From: Kibdelosporangium philippinense
GTDB lineage: Bacteria > Actinomycetota > Actinomycetes > Mycobacteriales > Pseudonocardiaceae
Assembly (NCBI RefSeq): GCF_021390435.2
Contig: NZ_JAJVCN010000001.1
Location: 2,728,001 to 2,792,000, forward strand
Direction of reading: 5' to 3'
DNA: 64,000 nt
Positions 30,111 to 38,082 of the stretch are shown piece by piece (within the stretch, counting starts at the first letter, position 1; every line of letters begins with the position of its first letter). A program made the position numbers and the translations under genes. The notes beneath the pieces were generated by a model, which saw only the letters and a program-made list of their open reading frames with translations, was not told the DNA's origin and did no database searches.

Positions 30111-30501
30111 ATGACGATCGAAGGACGGCACGACGTCCAGGCTCCTGCGTCAAAGCCGGGTGGCTATGGCGAACAGCCGGTCTGACGCACGAACTCGTAC
30201 AGTTGCTGACGTCGCATCCAGGACCGCCTCAACTGATCCGCCGAGCCGGTCCGCTCAAGATGGTTCGGTTTCCACCCGGTCCGGGTCGTGCACGATGAGA
30301 ACACCGCTGTGTAGAACACCGCTGTGCGCGTCCAGGACAACGATGCGGCACGCGGCAAACGAATATAATTAACTGTTGGAAACAAGTGATCTCAATTCAG
30401 CGAATATGGATCATTCAATAAGTGTGTGCTCTGTCCAGACGAAATCCGGCGTCCGTTTGACCTATCTGAAAAGTTGTGTCCCGCTGGACTGGACCAAGGC
30501 G

Positions 30502-30531
30502 TTGACAGGCTGCAATCGTCGTGATTAAGTT
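30502..30531 (+). promoter_or_regulatory. Candidate promoter of the small secreted protein
   Basis: TTGACA (30502-30507), a 17-bp spacer and TTAAGT lie about 67 bp before the ATG at 30598, in a stretch that is AT-rich for this window. Confidence 0.5.
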
Positions 30532-30597
30532 TAGGCCTGTTTAATTAATTGGCAACTCTTGCCATGCAATCGACAGTCTCCGTGGAAAGGTTCTGGA

Positions 30598-30879
30598 ATG
30601 GTAATTGGGACACGCCTGCAGCGCATCGCCGCGGTTGCGGGGCTTGTTGGGGCGGCTTCGCTTGGCGTGGTGAGTGCTTCGGGCCAGGCTTTTGCGGAAA
30701 CGCAGCGCGCTACCGCACCGCACGCTACTGCGACGGCCCAAGTGTTCTACGGCCCGTACAGCACATACAAGGAGTGTCTCGACGCACAGGCCACCGTCGT
30801 GGAGAAGGGTGGCACTGTGCTCTGGAAATGCGGCTTTATCAGCCAGGATCCTTACCGGTGGAGTTTCTATGCTCGTTGA
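30598..30879 (+). CDS. Small secreted protein
   Basis: 93 aa. Sec signal peptide (basic start, AAVAGLVGAASLGVVSAS, cleaved near AFA), then a mature chain of about 60 aa with two Cys (KECLDAQA and LWKCGF) that could form one disulfide. GGAAAGG lies before the ATG. Similar short secreted proteins with a YGPYSTYKEC-like start are frequent in actinomycetes, but the function is unknown. Confidence 0.7.
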   Translation: MVIGTRLQRIAAVAGLVGAASLGVVSASGQAFAETQRATAPHATATAQVFYGPYSTYKECLDAQATVVEKGGTVLWKCGFISQDPYRWSFYAR

Positions 30880-31033
30880 GCCTTGGACGACATGGTAATT
30901 AACCCCGTCGGTGTCGGAGTGGCTCGCTGATCAGGGCCATGATACTGAGGCGGATATGGCCTTCCTGGTTGCCCGTAATACAGCCGGAGATCATGTGATG
31001 TGGTCTCCGGCTGTGCACTTTCGCCCGTCTTAG

Positions 31034-32461
31034 TACTCCAGCTGTAGTTCGTGATGTTGCTGGAGGGACCCGGTGACATGGGTGCGGCCACCACGTTGAT
31101 CATGATTGTTTGTGAAGACATACCAAGATCGCGTGGTGGCCGCAGCCGCTAGCGTAGACCTGCGGATCGTGCAGGCGAGTGTGGGGCGGTTGCTGGACCA
31201 GGTCGCGGGCCGGTTCTGCCGGGTCGAGTCCCGCCGTCGTGCGGCTCGGTTCGTGACGGGATTGCTGGCGGAGTTGCCGGACAAGAACTGTTGGACCATC
31301 GCCGAGCATGTCGGTGACGCGTCGCCGGCGGGGATGCAGCATTTGCTGTCGCGGGCGGTGTGGGATGCCGATGGTGTCCGCGACGACGTTCGGGACCATG
31401 TTTTGGAGGCGTTGGCTGATCCCGGGGCGATCCTGGTGGTCGACGAGACCGGGGATCTGAAGAAGGGCACCGAATCGGTCGGGGTGCAACGCCAATACAC
31501 CGGGACCGCGGGCCGTATCGAGAACTGTCAGATGTCGGTGTTCCTGGTCTACGCGAGCGACGCTGGGCACGCGCTGATCGACCGGGAGTTGTATCTGCCC
31601 GCCTCATGGGCCGCCGATCCCGCCCGGCGGGCCGGGGCCGGGGTGCCCGAGGACACGGCCTTTGCCACGAAATCGGTGCTGGCCCGAGAGATGATCACCC
31701 GGGCGATCGATGCGGGGACGCCGACGCGGTGGGCAACCGGGGACGAGGCCTACGGCAAAGACGGTCAGCTGAGGGCCTTTCTTGAACAGCAAGGGTTGGG
31801 TTATGTGTTGGCGGTGGCCTGTGATCACCAGATCACCGCTGGGCGGGTCAAGATCCGCATCGACCAGATCGCCGCGAACCTTCCCGACGCGGTATGGCAA
31901 CGCCTGTCGGCCGGACCGGGCGCGAAAGGACACCGCTACTACGACTGGGCATGGATCGACCTCAACACCGAGCACCACGATCAGCCGGGGCATCGGTGGA
32001 TGCTGATCCGCCGCAACCGCCGCACTCGCGAGCTGGCGTTTTACCGCTGCTACGCACCCACCCGGGTCCGGCTGGGCGAGTTGGTGCGGGTGGCCGGACG
32101 CCGCTGGAGCATCGAGGAATCCTTCCAGACCGCCAAGGGACAAGTCGGCCTGGACCAGCACCAAGTCCGTACCTGGATCTCCTGGTACCGGTGGACCACC
32201 CTGGCCGTGCTCGCCCACGCCTTCCTCGCCGTGAGCACTGCCCTGACCCGCGCCGCTGCCACTGTCGAGGGCCTGATCCCGTTGACACTCAACGAAATCA
32301 GGCGCCTCTACATCAGACTCGTTGTCGAACCAGCCCGCGCCGCCGTGGACACCGAGGCCTGGTCCCGCTGGCGACGAGAACACCAATACCGAGCCCAACA
32401 AGCCCATTACCAGCGAAAATCCGATCACGAACCCGCATGATCACGATCTACAGCTGGAGTA
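31034..32461 (+). mobile_element. IS701-family insertion sequence
   Basis: 1428 bp. Both ends read TACTCCAGCTGTAG (then TTCGTGAT or ATCGTGAT) as inverted repeats. The target duplication TTAG is at 31030-31033 and 32462-32465, typical for IS701. Confidence 0.93.
31106..32440 (+). CDS. IS701-family transposase
   Basis: 444 aa. DDE transposase: LVVDETGDLKKG (first Asp), WATGDEAYGKD (second Asp) and GRRWSIEESFQTAKG (Glu). The start is a TTG, with an in-frame GTG six bases later as an alternative. No frameshift or stop, so the element may be active. Confidence 0.93.
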   Translation: MFVKTYQDRVVAAAASVDLRIVQASVGRLLDQVAGRFCRVESRRRAARFVTGLLAELPDKNCWTIAEHVGDASPAGMQHLLSRAVWDADGVRDDVRDHVLEALADPGAILVVDETGDLKKGTESVGVQRQYTGTAGRIENCQMSVFLVYASDAGHALIDRELYLPASWAADPARRAGAGVPEDTAFATKSVLAREMITRAIDAGTPTRWATGDEAYGKDGQLRAFLEQQGLGYVLAVACDHQITAGRVKIRIDQIAANLPDAVWQRLSAGPGAKGHRYYDWAWIDLNTEHHDQPGHRWMLIRRNRRTRELAFYRCYAPTRVRLGELVRVAGRRWSIEESFQTAKGQVGLDQHQVRTWISWYRWTTLAVLAHAFLAVSTALTRAAATVEGLIPLTLNEIRRLYIRLVVEPARAAVDTEAWSRWRREHQYRAQQAHYQRKSDHEPA

Positions 32462-32473
32462 TTAGCGTCCGGT

Positions 32474-32531
32474 CATCGGCAGAAAGAGCACGAGGCGTGA
32501 TCGATTTACGTACGCGCGATCAGCGGCATGA
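32474..32531 (+). repeat. 57-bp direct repeat, copy 1
   Basis: Matches 35715-35771 with about four differences; the core is ATTTACGTACGCGCGATCAG. Together they bracket the PadR/membrane-protein/ISL3 segment. IS701 inserted 8 bp to the left. Confidence 0.85.
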
Positions 32532-32803
32532 CAGTGCGTCGGCCGGATGTGTCCCCAGTTATGCGTTGTGCCGGTTCCGGCTGTTGTCGGATGCCGTGCC
32601 GGGTCGGTGGCGGGTGTTGCGGCCAACCCGGCAAGCCGTGGACCGGCCCGGTGCGGCGGCATCGGTTCCAAGCCGTTGGGGCGAACGCTCGCGTTGATCA
32701 CGTTCGACTGGAGATCGGTAGCCGGGCGTGGAGAGCCGTCCGGTCCGGGTGTTGTGGATCACGTGGGCCCGGCTGGTCAGGATCTGCCGTGGTTCCGGTC
32801 GTG
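32532..32803. other. Unassigned DNA within the bracketed segment
   Basis: No supported gene; open frames here are antisense or lack starts. Confidence 0.4.
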
Positions 32804-33256
32804 TCAGGGGACAGCCGGAACGGCCTCGCAGGTGGGAGGGACACAGGTGCCGAACCCCGTCTCGAGCCAGAGGACCAGCCAGACCGCGAACGGCCCGATG
32901 GACAGCAGCACGACGGGGGCTAGTGCGTACAACGCGATGGCCAGAACGGCCTTGAGGATGGACTCGATGGGCCGGGGGCCCGACCGGATTCCCCGGGTGA
33001 TGAGGGCGATGCCGCCCACGAGCACGGCAAGGCCGACGAAGGTCCAGGCCAGTGCGGGTGCGAGGGTGGTGGATATCCAGGCCAGGGCGGTGAACGCCTC
33101 ACTGAGGTGGACGGGTTCGCCGAGTCTGAACCCGCGTAACCCCGCGCCGCAGCCGGCCAGCAGGCCGAACACCGCGGCGGCGATCATCGACAGGATCAGG
33201 GCGGATCGGCCCAGGGAAGAGCACTCGGTGGCGGGGGTGGGTGGTGTCTGAGACAT
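32804..33256 (-). CDS. Small membrane protein cut off from its leader by ISL3
   Basis: 150 aa, four predicted membrane helices (for example ALILSMIAAAVFGLLAG, FVGLAVLVGGIALIT and LLSIGPFAVWLVLWL). The family resembles the small membrane partners often divergent to PadR regulators. The ATG lies inside the 8-bp ISL3 target duplication, so the original ribosome-binding site (GAGG) and operator now sit on the far side of the element, 1.47 kb away. Expression is probably lost or taken over by IS sequence. Confidence 0.65.
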   Translation of the reverse strand: MSQTPPTPATECSSLGRSALILSMIAAAVFGLLAGCGAGLRGFRLGEPVHLSEAFTALAWISTTLAPALAWTFVGLAVLVGGIALITRGIRSGPRPIESILKAVLAIALYALAPVVLLSIGPFAVWLVLWLETGFGTCVPPTCEAVPAVP

Positions 33257-33257
33257 G

Positions 33258-34721
33258 GGGGCTCTTCGAAGTTATGCGGGGTTGAGGCATCCTCGGGCTT
33301 TGCGGGTGGTGGCGCAACGGGTGCGGAGTCGCTGGCTGGCGGGGTTGCGGAAACCGTAGGCGTCGCGGGCGACGGTTTTGATGACACGGTTGGTGCCTTC
33401 GGATCCGGCGTTGGTGATGTCGGTGTCGAGGAAGGCGAGGATTTCGGGCCACCAGGCCGAGACCGTGCCGGCCAGACGCTCCAGTTCGGGTAGGCCCGAG
33501 GCGGCGCACCGCTCGTAGAACCGGGACAATCGGGCCCAGATCGTGGCCCGGTCCGGGTGGGTGCGGGCCAGGGCAAGCAGATCGAGCAGGTCTTCCTTGG
33601 CGTTCCACGCGGCCAGGATCGGCGTCCCGATTACCGCGGGCAGCGCGCGAAGATCGTCGATCATGGGGTCCAGGTGCTGCTCGTGCATCCGGGCGGCGGA
33701 GCGGGTCAGCCGGTTGCGCAGTTCCCATTCGCGGTTGCCTTTCCGTCCTCGCCTGCCCCGCACCTGCAGGGTGACCCTGCGACGTACCTCGGTGAGGGCC
33801 TGGTTGGCCAACTGCACGAGATGAAAGTGGTCCACGACCAGCCTGGCCTGCGGTAACGCGGCACGGGCCGCGGCCTTGAAAACCGTGCACATATCGATCG
33901 CCACGACCCGGACGCCCTGACGCCAGGCCTCATCCCACTGGGTGAGCCAGTCCCGCACGGCCACACTGGTGCGGCCCTCGACCTGCCCGAGCAGCCCCTG
34001 CCCGCCCGCCAGGTCCACGAACCCGACATGCCAGCGATCCACCGTGATCTCCCAGCACTGCTGTTCGTCGTTCCAGGTCCATTGTGGACGGCCCCGGCGG
34101 ATCTCGTCGATCCCCAGCACCGCCACCGGTTGCGGCTTGTCCGGCAGCACCGCCGTGGCGTGTGCGGTGAACGCGGCCGAGACCACCGGCCAGGACAGGC
34201 CGTGATCACGCGCGGCTTGCACGATCGTGCGCCCACCATCGGCCACCGCCGCACCGGCCGCCTGCCGCAACCGAGTGGTCACCCGGGCTCGAGCCGGAAT
34301 CTCCCCGATCGCCTCGGTGAACGTCTTCCTGTCGCATCCCTGCTGGTCACAGTGCCACCGACGCTTACACCACCGCAGCTCGACAGGCCGGCCGGCCACC
34401 GGCAGATCTCTCGGGCTGGTCGTCACCCACCCCTTGACCCGCCTCGCCCGCACTCCACATCCCGGGCAGATACAAGCCTGCTCGTCCGCGGTAACCAGGT
34501 GCACGACCGGCCCATCATGTACTGCGTCCTCGACCCGAACGACAGCCAGACCGGCAAGGCCCAGCAGACGGGTCGTATCGTTGACCATGCCCGTGGCTCT
34601 TCTGTTGTGATCGTTCTGCTTCGACAACAGACATGATCACTCACAGAGTCACGGGCCCTTGCCACTGGCTGCCCCCAGCAACATCACGACCAGTTCAAAC
34701 CCCGGTCAAATTCGAAGAGCC
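33258..34721 (-). mobile_element. ISL3-family insertion sequence
   Basis: 1464 bp. Ends GGCTCTTCGAAGTT and its inverse GGCTCTTCGAATTT, with a perfect 8-bp target duplication GACATGGG (33250-33257 and 34722-34729). Confidence 0.95.
33272..34627 (-). CDS. ISL3-family transposase
   Basis: 451 aa, near full length for ISL3 transposases. N-terminal zinc ribbon (CPGCGVRARRVKGW, then a second Cys pair CDQQGCDRKTF), followed by the DDE domain with VLGIDEIRRGR and VVAIDMCTVF and the C-terminal Glu region (TNAGSEGTNRVIKTVARD). Intact frame. Confidence 0.94.
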   Translation of the reverse strand: MSKQNDHNRRATGMVNDTTRLLGLAGLAVVRVEDAVHDGPVVHLVTADEQACICPGCGVRARRVKGWVTTSPRDLPVAGRPVELRWCKRRWHCDQQGCDRKTFTEAIGEIPARARVTTRLRQAAGAAVADGGRTIVQAARDHGLSWPVVSAAFTAHATAVLPDKPQPVAVLGIDEIRRGRPQWTWNDEQQCWEITVDRWHVGFVDLAGGQGLLGQVEGRTSVAVRDWLTQWDEAWRQGVRVVAIDMCTVFKAAARAALPQARLVVDHFHLVQLANQALTEVRRRVTLQVRGRRGRKGNREWELRNRLTRSAARMHEQHLDPMIDDLRALPAVIGTPILAAWNAKEDLLDLLALARTHPDRATIWARLSRFYERCAASGLPELERLAGTVSAWWPEILAFLDTDITNAGSEGTNRVIKTVARDAYGFRNPASQRLRTRCATTRKARGCLNPA

Positions 34722-34743
34722 GACATGGGACACCTCGCAGTAG

Positions 34744-34785
34744 ATACTCCGTTTCAGAGTATGTCTATACTCCGAAACGGAGTAT
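34744..34785. promoter_or_regulatory. Double palindromic operator of the PadR system
   Basis: Two 19-bp boxes: ATACTCCGTTTCAGAGTAT (34744-34762) and the perfect palindrome ATACTCCGAAACGGAGTAT (34767-34785). They lie between the PadR gene and the original start of the membrane-protein gene, now displaced by ISL3. Confidence 0.8.
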
Positions 34786-34809
34786 CTGGCAAGGTGGGAG
34801 GAGGCGGAC

Positions 34810-35433
34810 TTGGCTGGCCGGACCAAGAAACTCACCACGGTGTCCTACGGCATCCTGGGTCTGCTCGGACTGCGCCCGCACACGCCCTACGAATTGGTGC
34901 AGCAGTTCAAGCGCAGCGGTACGTTCTGGGCCTCGGCCGAGAGCGTGGTCTACAACGAGCCCAAGGCGCTGGTGGCGCACGGCCTGGCCGCGGCGGCCGC
35001 CGAGACCAACGGCGGGCGGCGCCGCACCCGTTATTCGATCACCCCGGCCGGGCGTCGGGAGCTGCGCCGCTGGCTGTCCGACCCCGCCGCCGAACCGCAG
35101 TTCCAGTTCGACGCGATGATGAAGGTCCTGTTCTCCGATCTCGGCGACAAGGACGACCTGCTCGGCGCGATCAAGGCGATGCGTGCGTGGGCCGATCGAA
35201 CCCAGGCCGGTGCGGCCATGATCACGCACGACTACACGACCGGCGACGAGCCCTACCCCGACCGGACGCACATCGTCGGCCTGACCCAGGCATACCGGGT
35301 CGGACTGGCACAGATGACCCGGCAGTGGGCGGACTGGGCCGAACAGCAAGTCCGGGACTGGCCCGATACCCACAGCGGCCCCACCCCCGCCGGCCTGCTG
35401 GCCCGACTGGGTGCCGGCCGGACACCCTGGTAG
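34810..35433 (+). CDS. PadR-family transcriptional regulator
   Basis: 207 aa. N-terminal winged helix (TTVSYGILGLLGLRPHTPYE through RRTRYSITPAGRRELRRWL), then the Vir-type helical C-terminal dimerisation domain. The TTG start is preceded by GGAGGAGG. PadR proteins repress membrane proteins or transporters and respond to small ligands. The operator pair directly upstream implies autoregulation, and it once faced the gene at 32804. Confidence 0.9.
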   Translation: MAGRTKKLTTVSYGILGLLGLRPHTPYELVQQFKRSGTFWASAESVVYNEPKALVAHGLAAAAAETNGGRRRTRYSITPAGRRELRRWLSDPAAEPQFQFDAMMKVLFSDLGDKDDLLGAIKAMRAWADRTQAGAAMITHDYTTGDEPYPDRTHIVGLTQAYRVGLAQMTRQWADWAEQQVRDWPDTHSGPTPAGLLARLGAGRTPW

Positions 35434-35994
35434 CGCGGCGACTGGTGGACCTCCCCGCACCGCGAGCGTGACCCGCGTGGCCGACTCTCTCGCCAACACG
35501 GCCAGGACCTGCCAGCGCCTACGAGTCCGCCGGTGAATCTGGGTCGTGCGATTCCGCAGTTCGAGGCGACGCTCGCTGACAGCGAGTGAGTGTTGGGCCA
35601 CGGCCACCCGACAACCAAGGTGATCCGGTCGAACCTTGACATGGCAGGATCGACCGAGAAGCCGCTTACCTTCGGTAACACATGGCCGGCCGCAACAGCG
35701 CCCGAACTACCGCTCGTCGGCAGAAGAGCACGGGGCGTGATCAATTTACGTACGCGCGATCAGCGGCATGAGCGGATGTCCGCACTGCACGCAGGTCTCG
35801 CCTCGGGGAAGGATCTGTGTGCGGCCGAAGTCCAGGTGCACCAGGCGGAACGGGCTTTCGCCAGACTGGACCGAGGTGACGTGGCAGAGGTCGGGCTACG
35901 GCTCAGCGCAGGTCGATCTCGATCTGGTGCTCGGTGAACATGTCCAGGAGATACTCCAGGGTGATCGCCGGACCCAGCAGACGCCGGTCGTAAC
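35434..35994. other. Decayed region around direct repeat copy 2
   Basis: No intact gene. A minus-strand tail (LGPAITLEYLLDMFTEHQIE, ending near 35905) looks like the last part of a lost gene. Confidence 0.4.
35715..35771 (+). repeat. 57-bp direct repeat, copy 2
   Basis: Same orientation as copy 1 (32474-32531). It contains a GATC-containing dyad and ACGTACGCGC. Confidence 0.85.
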
Positions 35995-36275
35995 CGACGA
36001 CGAGGCACGAGACCGTCGCCGAATACACCGCGGACGTGCTCGCGCCGATCGAGGAGTTCGTGCTCCGCACCGTCAGCGACGAAGGTGACTTCGTCGGCGC
36101 CGTCGCGGCCTTCACAATCGTGATCGAAGGAGTGCTGGCGCCCGCCGCGGAGCTCAGCGAACGCAAGTGGGACCGGCTCGACCCGGCGGCGGGCGAGATC
36201 GCCCGTGGCGGCGGGAATCGACGAGATCTGGCACCTGACGGTCGGCAGCTCGATCGTGCGCGAGCACCTCATCCG
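35995..36275 (+). pseudogene. N-terminal part of a helical (possibly ferritin-like) protein
   Basis: The frame reads VAEYTADVLAPIEEFVLRTV and LSERKWDRLDPAAGEIARG, then after a one-base shift GIDEIWHLTVGSSIVREHLI. The all-helical pattern with paired Glu and His resembles ferritin-like diiron oxygenases, but the family is a guess. It ends where the opposite-strand fragment begins. Confidence 0.45.
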
Positions 36276-36610
36276 CGGTGTTGGTGGCCAGGATCGCCAC
36301 GGCCTCCTCGAGGTCCATGTAGCGCAGGCGGGCCTCGGACATCTCATCGGTCCACTGTTCAGCGATGTCGTGGCACTCCATCGGGGTGGTGTCCAGCAGC
36401 TTGCGGCCGGGGACACCGCATAGCCGTCCAGCAGGTCGCGGGGTTCCTGCATGCCTTCCTGGAAGAGGTTCTCGCCGTGCAGCACGTACTTGAGCACCGG
36501 CACCTCGTCCCAGATCTTGCGGTCCTCCGTCACGATCTCCAGCACGCGCGACTTGTAATCCGGGTGGCCGTGCGGACGCACACGTCTCTGACTGACCGTG
36601 AGTGAAGCCT
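36276..36610 (-). pseudogene. C-terminal part of a helical protein, inverted relative to its partner
   Basis: Two frames: HPDYKSRVLEIVTEDRKIWD ... LKYVLHGENLFQEGM, and after a shift LLDTTPMECHDIAEQWTDEM ... DLEEAVAILATNTADEVL. They may be the continuation of the plus-strand fragment next door, with one half turned around. The joining is inference. Confidence 0.45.
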
Positions 36611-36680
36611 TGGTGTGATCAGTCCTCATGCGACAGGAGGACAGTCACACCAAGGGCTTCGCAACGCCGAGTCATCGGTG

Positions 36681-37217
36681 TCAGCCGATGGAGGCGCCGA
36701 ACTCGCCGGATGCCTTGTTCCTTCCCGGATCATCGGTCTTTGGCAGGAAATGGAGCACGGCGCCGGCGCTGTCGTTCCTGTCGATCTCGATGGCGACGGA
36801 ATTGGCTAGCCTGATGGTGCCCTTACCGAGGACATAGCCGTTCACGACTCCTGTTTCGGCGCAGTCGACGCTGAAGCTCACCTTGTGCGGGGCGGCATGG
36901 CGCATGATGAACGTGGTGCAGTCGAACTTGCGCGCCATCGGAATCGTGACTTCCCCGGTGATCACGATTTCGCAGTCCGCGTTGCTGCACGATTTCACGT
37001 CGGTGCCGTTCGCCGCCGAGAGCGGCGGGGTCCCTGAGGTCAAGGAGGTTCGGGGCGAGGTGCTCACCGGTGTTGTCGGCGGCGAGTTCGTCGTGCTGGA
37101 TGCCGACGTGGCTGTGGTGGTGGGCGTGGTGGATTCCGGTCCGGCCGATGTCGCACATCCAGGCGCGATCAGTGCGACGAACATCAATGGCAACGTGCGC
37201 TTTGATGAAGTTCGCAT
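36681..37217 (-). CDS. Hypothetical lipoprotein
   Basis: 178 aa. Lipoprotein signal (MRTSSKRTLPLMFVALIAPG-Cys), then a Ser/Thr/Pro-rich spacer of about 55 aa. A compact C-terminal domain follows, with four Cys (VKSCSNADCEI, KFDCTTF, VDCAETG) likely paired as disulfides. The domain has a repeated beta-strand pattern, as in small secreted binding domains. No family recognised; no strong ribosome-binding site. Located just before the SLOG gene on the opposite strand. Confidence 0.65.
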   Translation of the reverse strand: MRTSSKRTLPLMFVALIAPGCATSAGPESTTPTTTATSASSTTNSPPTTPVSTSPRTSLTSGTPPLSAANGTDVKSCSNADCEIVITGEVTIPMARKFDCTTFIMRHAAPHKVSFSVDCAETGVVNGYVLGKGTIRLANSVAIEIDRNDSAGAVLHFLPKTDDPGRNKASGEFGASIG

Positions 37218-37386
37218 GGGGCTTGTTTGTAGTGGCTTTGTTCCGGGAGCGGTCCCGCCGCGCAGTGGATGTCTTGATATCATGTCGGCTCATTTTGCAC
37301 GACGTCTGCGCGGTTGCGATTCCAGGTAGGCGTTGGTCGGCCGGGTGACTGGTGGTGGGCCGTCCGGCAGTCCAGAATCGATAGCC

Positions 37387-38043
37387 GTGACGCGGAATGA
37401 TCGACTCGTGCGGGTAACCGCCGTGGGGGAACTGCCTGGCGCCCTCGACCGGTTGGGCGTGAGCCGGGGACGTCCGGTGATCGTCCTGGTCGGTGGGGCG
37501 GGCGGGATGAGTGCCCGGCACCTTGATCTGGTCCGCGACCTGTTCGGTGACCTGATGCCCGCCCTTGTCCGCCGAGGAGCCGCGGTGGTCGACGGCGGTA
37601 CGGACACGGGCGTCATGCAGTCCATCGGCGAGTTCAGTTGCGACGGGGTCACGCTCGTGGGAGTCGCCGCGGAAGGTTCATTGGGTGACACACCGCTGGA
37701 ACCGCACCACGTACACGTATTGGTGCCGGGCGAATCGTGGGGCGATGAGTCACCGTGGATCGCCGAGGTGGCCTCAGTGCTCGCCGGCCCGAACGCGGCC
37801 GTGACGTTGTTGGTCAACGGCGGTGACGTGACATATGTCGACGCCGAGCAGAGCATTGCGAGACGACGTCCGCTGATAGTGCTCGCGGGCACCGGCAGAA
37901 CAGCTGATGTGATCGCCTCGGCGGCCGCTGGCGTCGTTGACGATCCCCGTGCCGCGGCCATCGCCGCCGCTGATTTAACTCAGGTGGTATCGGTCGAGGA
38001 CTTTGTCGCGGTTGTCGCGGCCGAATTGGACAGGCCCGGCTGA
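37387..38043 (+). CDS. SLOG-superfamily (LSDAT_prok-type) nucleotide-sensor protein
   Basis: 218 aa from the GTG at 37387. Rossmann-like SLOG signatures: VIVLVGGAGGM, AAVVDGGTDTGVMQSIGE and LVGVAAEG, as in the prokaryotic domain related to TRPM N termini. SLOG domains bind or process nucleotide signals such as ADP-ribose derivatives, and in conflict systems they partner with TIR and SLATT proteins. It lies 40 bp before the TIR-WD40 gene on the same strand. The longer frame starting at 37333 is less likely. The ligand is unknown. Confidence 0.8.
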   Translation: MTRNDRLVRVTAVGELPGALDRLGVSRGRPVIVLVGGAGGMSARHLDLVRDLFGDLMPALVRRGAAVVDGGTDTGVMQSIGEFSCDGVTLVGVAAEGSLGDTPLEPHHVHVLVPGESWGDESPWIAEVASVLAGPNAAVTLLVNGGDVTYVDAEQSIARRRPLIVLAGTGRTADVIASAAAGVVDDPRAAAIAAADLTQVVSVEDFVAVVAAELDRPG

Positions 38044-38082
38044 TCGATGATCTGTCCGGTCTCCTGAGTATTGTGATCCGTC

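Noticed and set aside
25463..32461. Composite transposon between IS630 and IS701
   Set aside because: The two elements belong to different families with different ends and target duplications; each moved independently.
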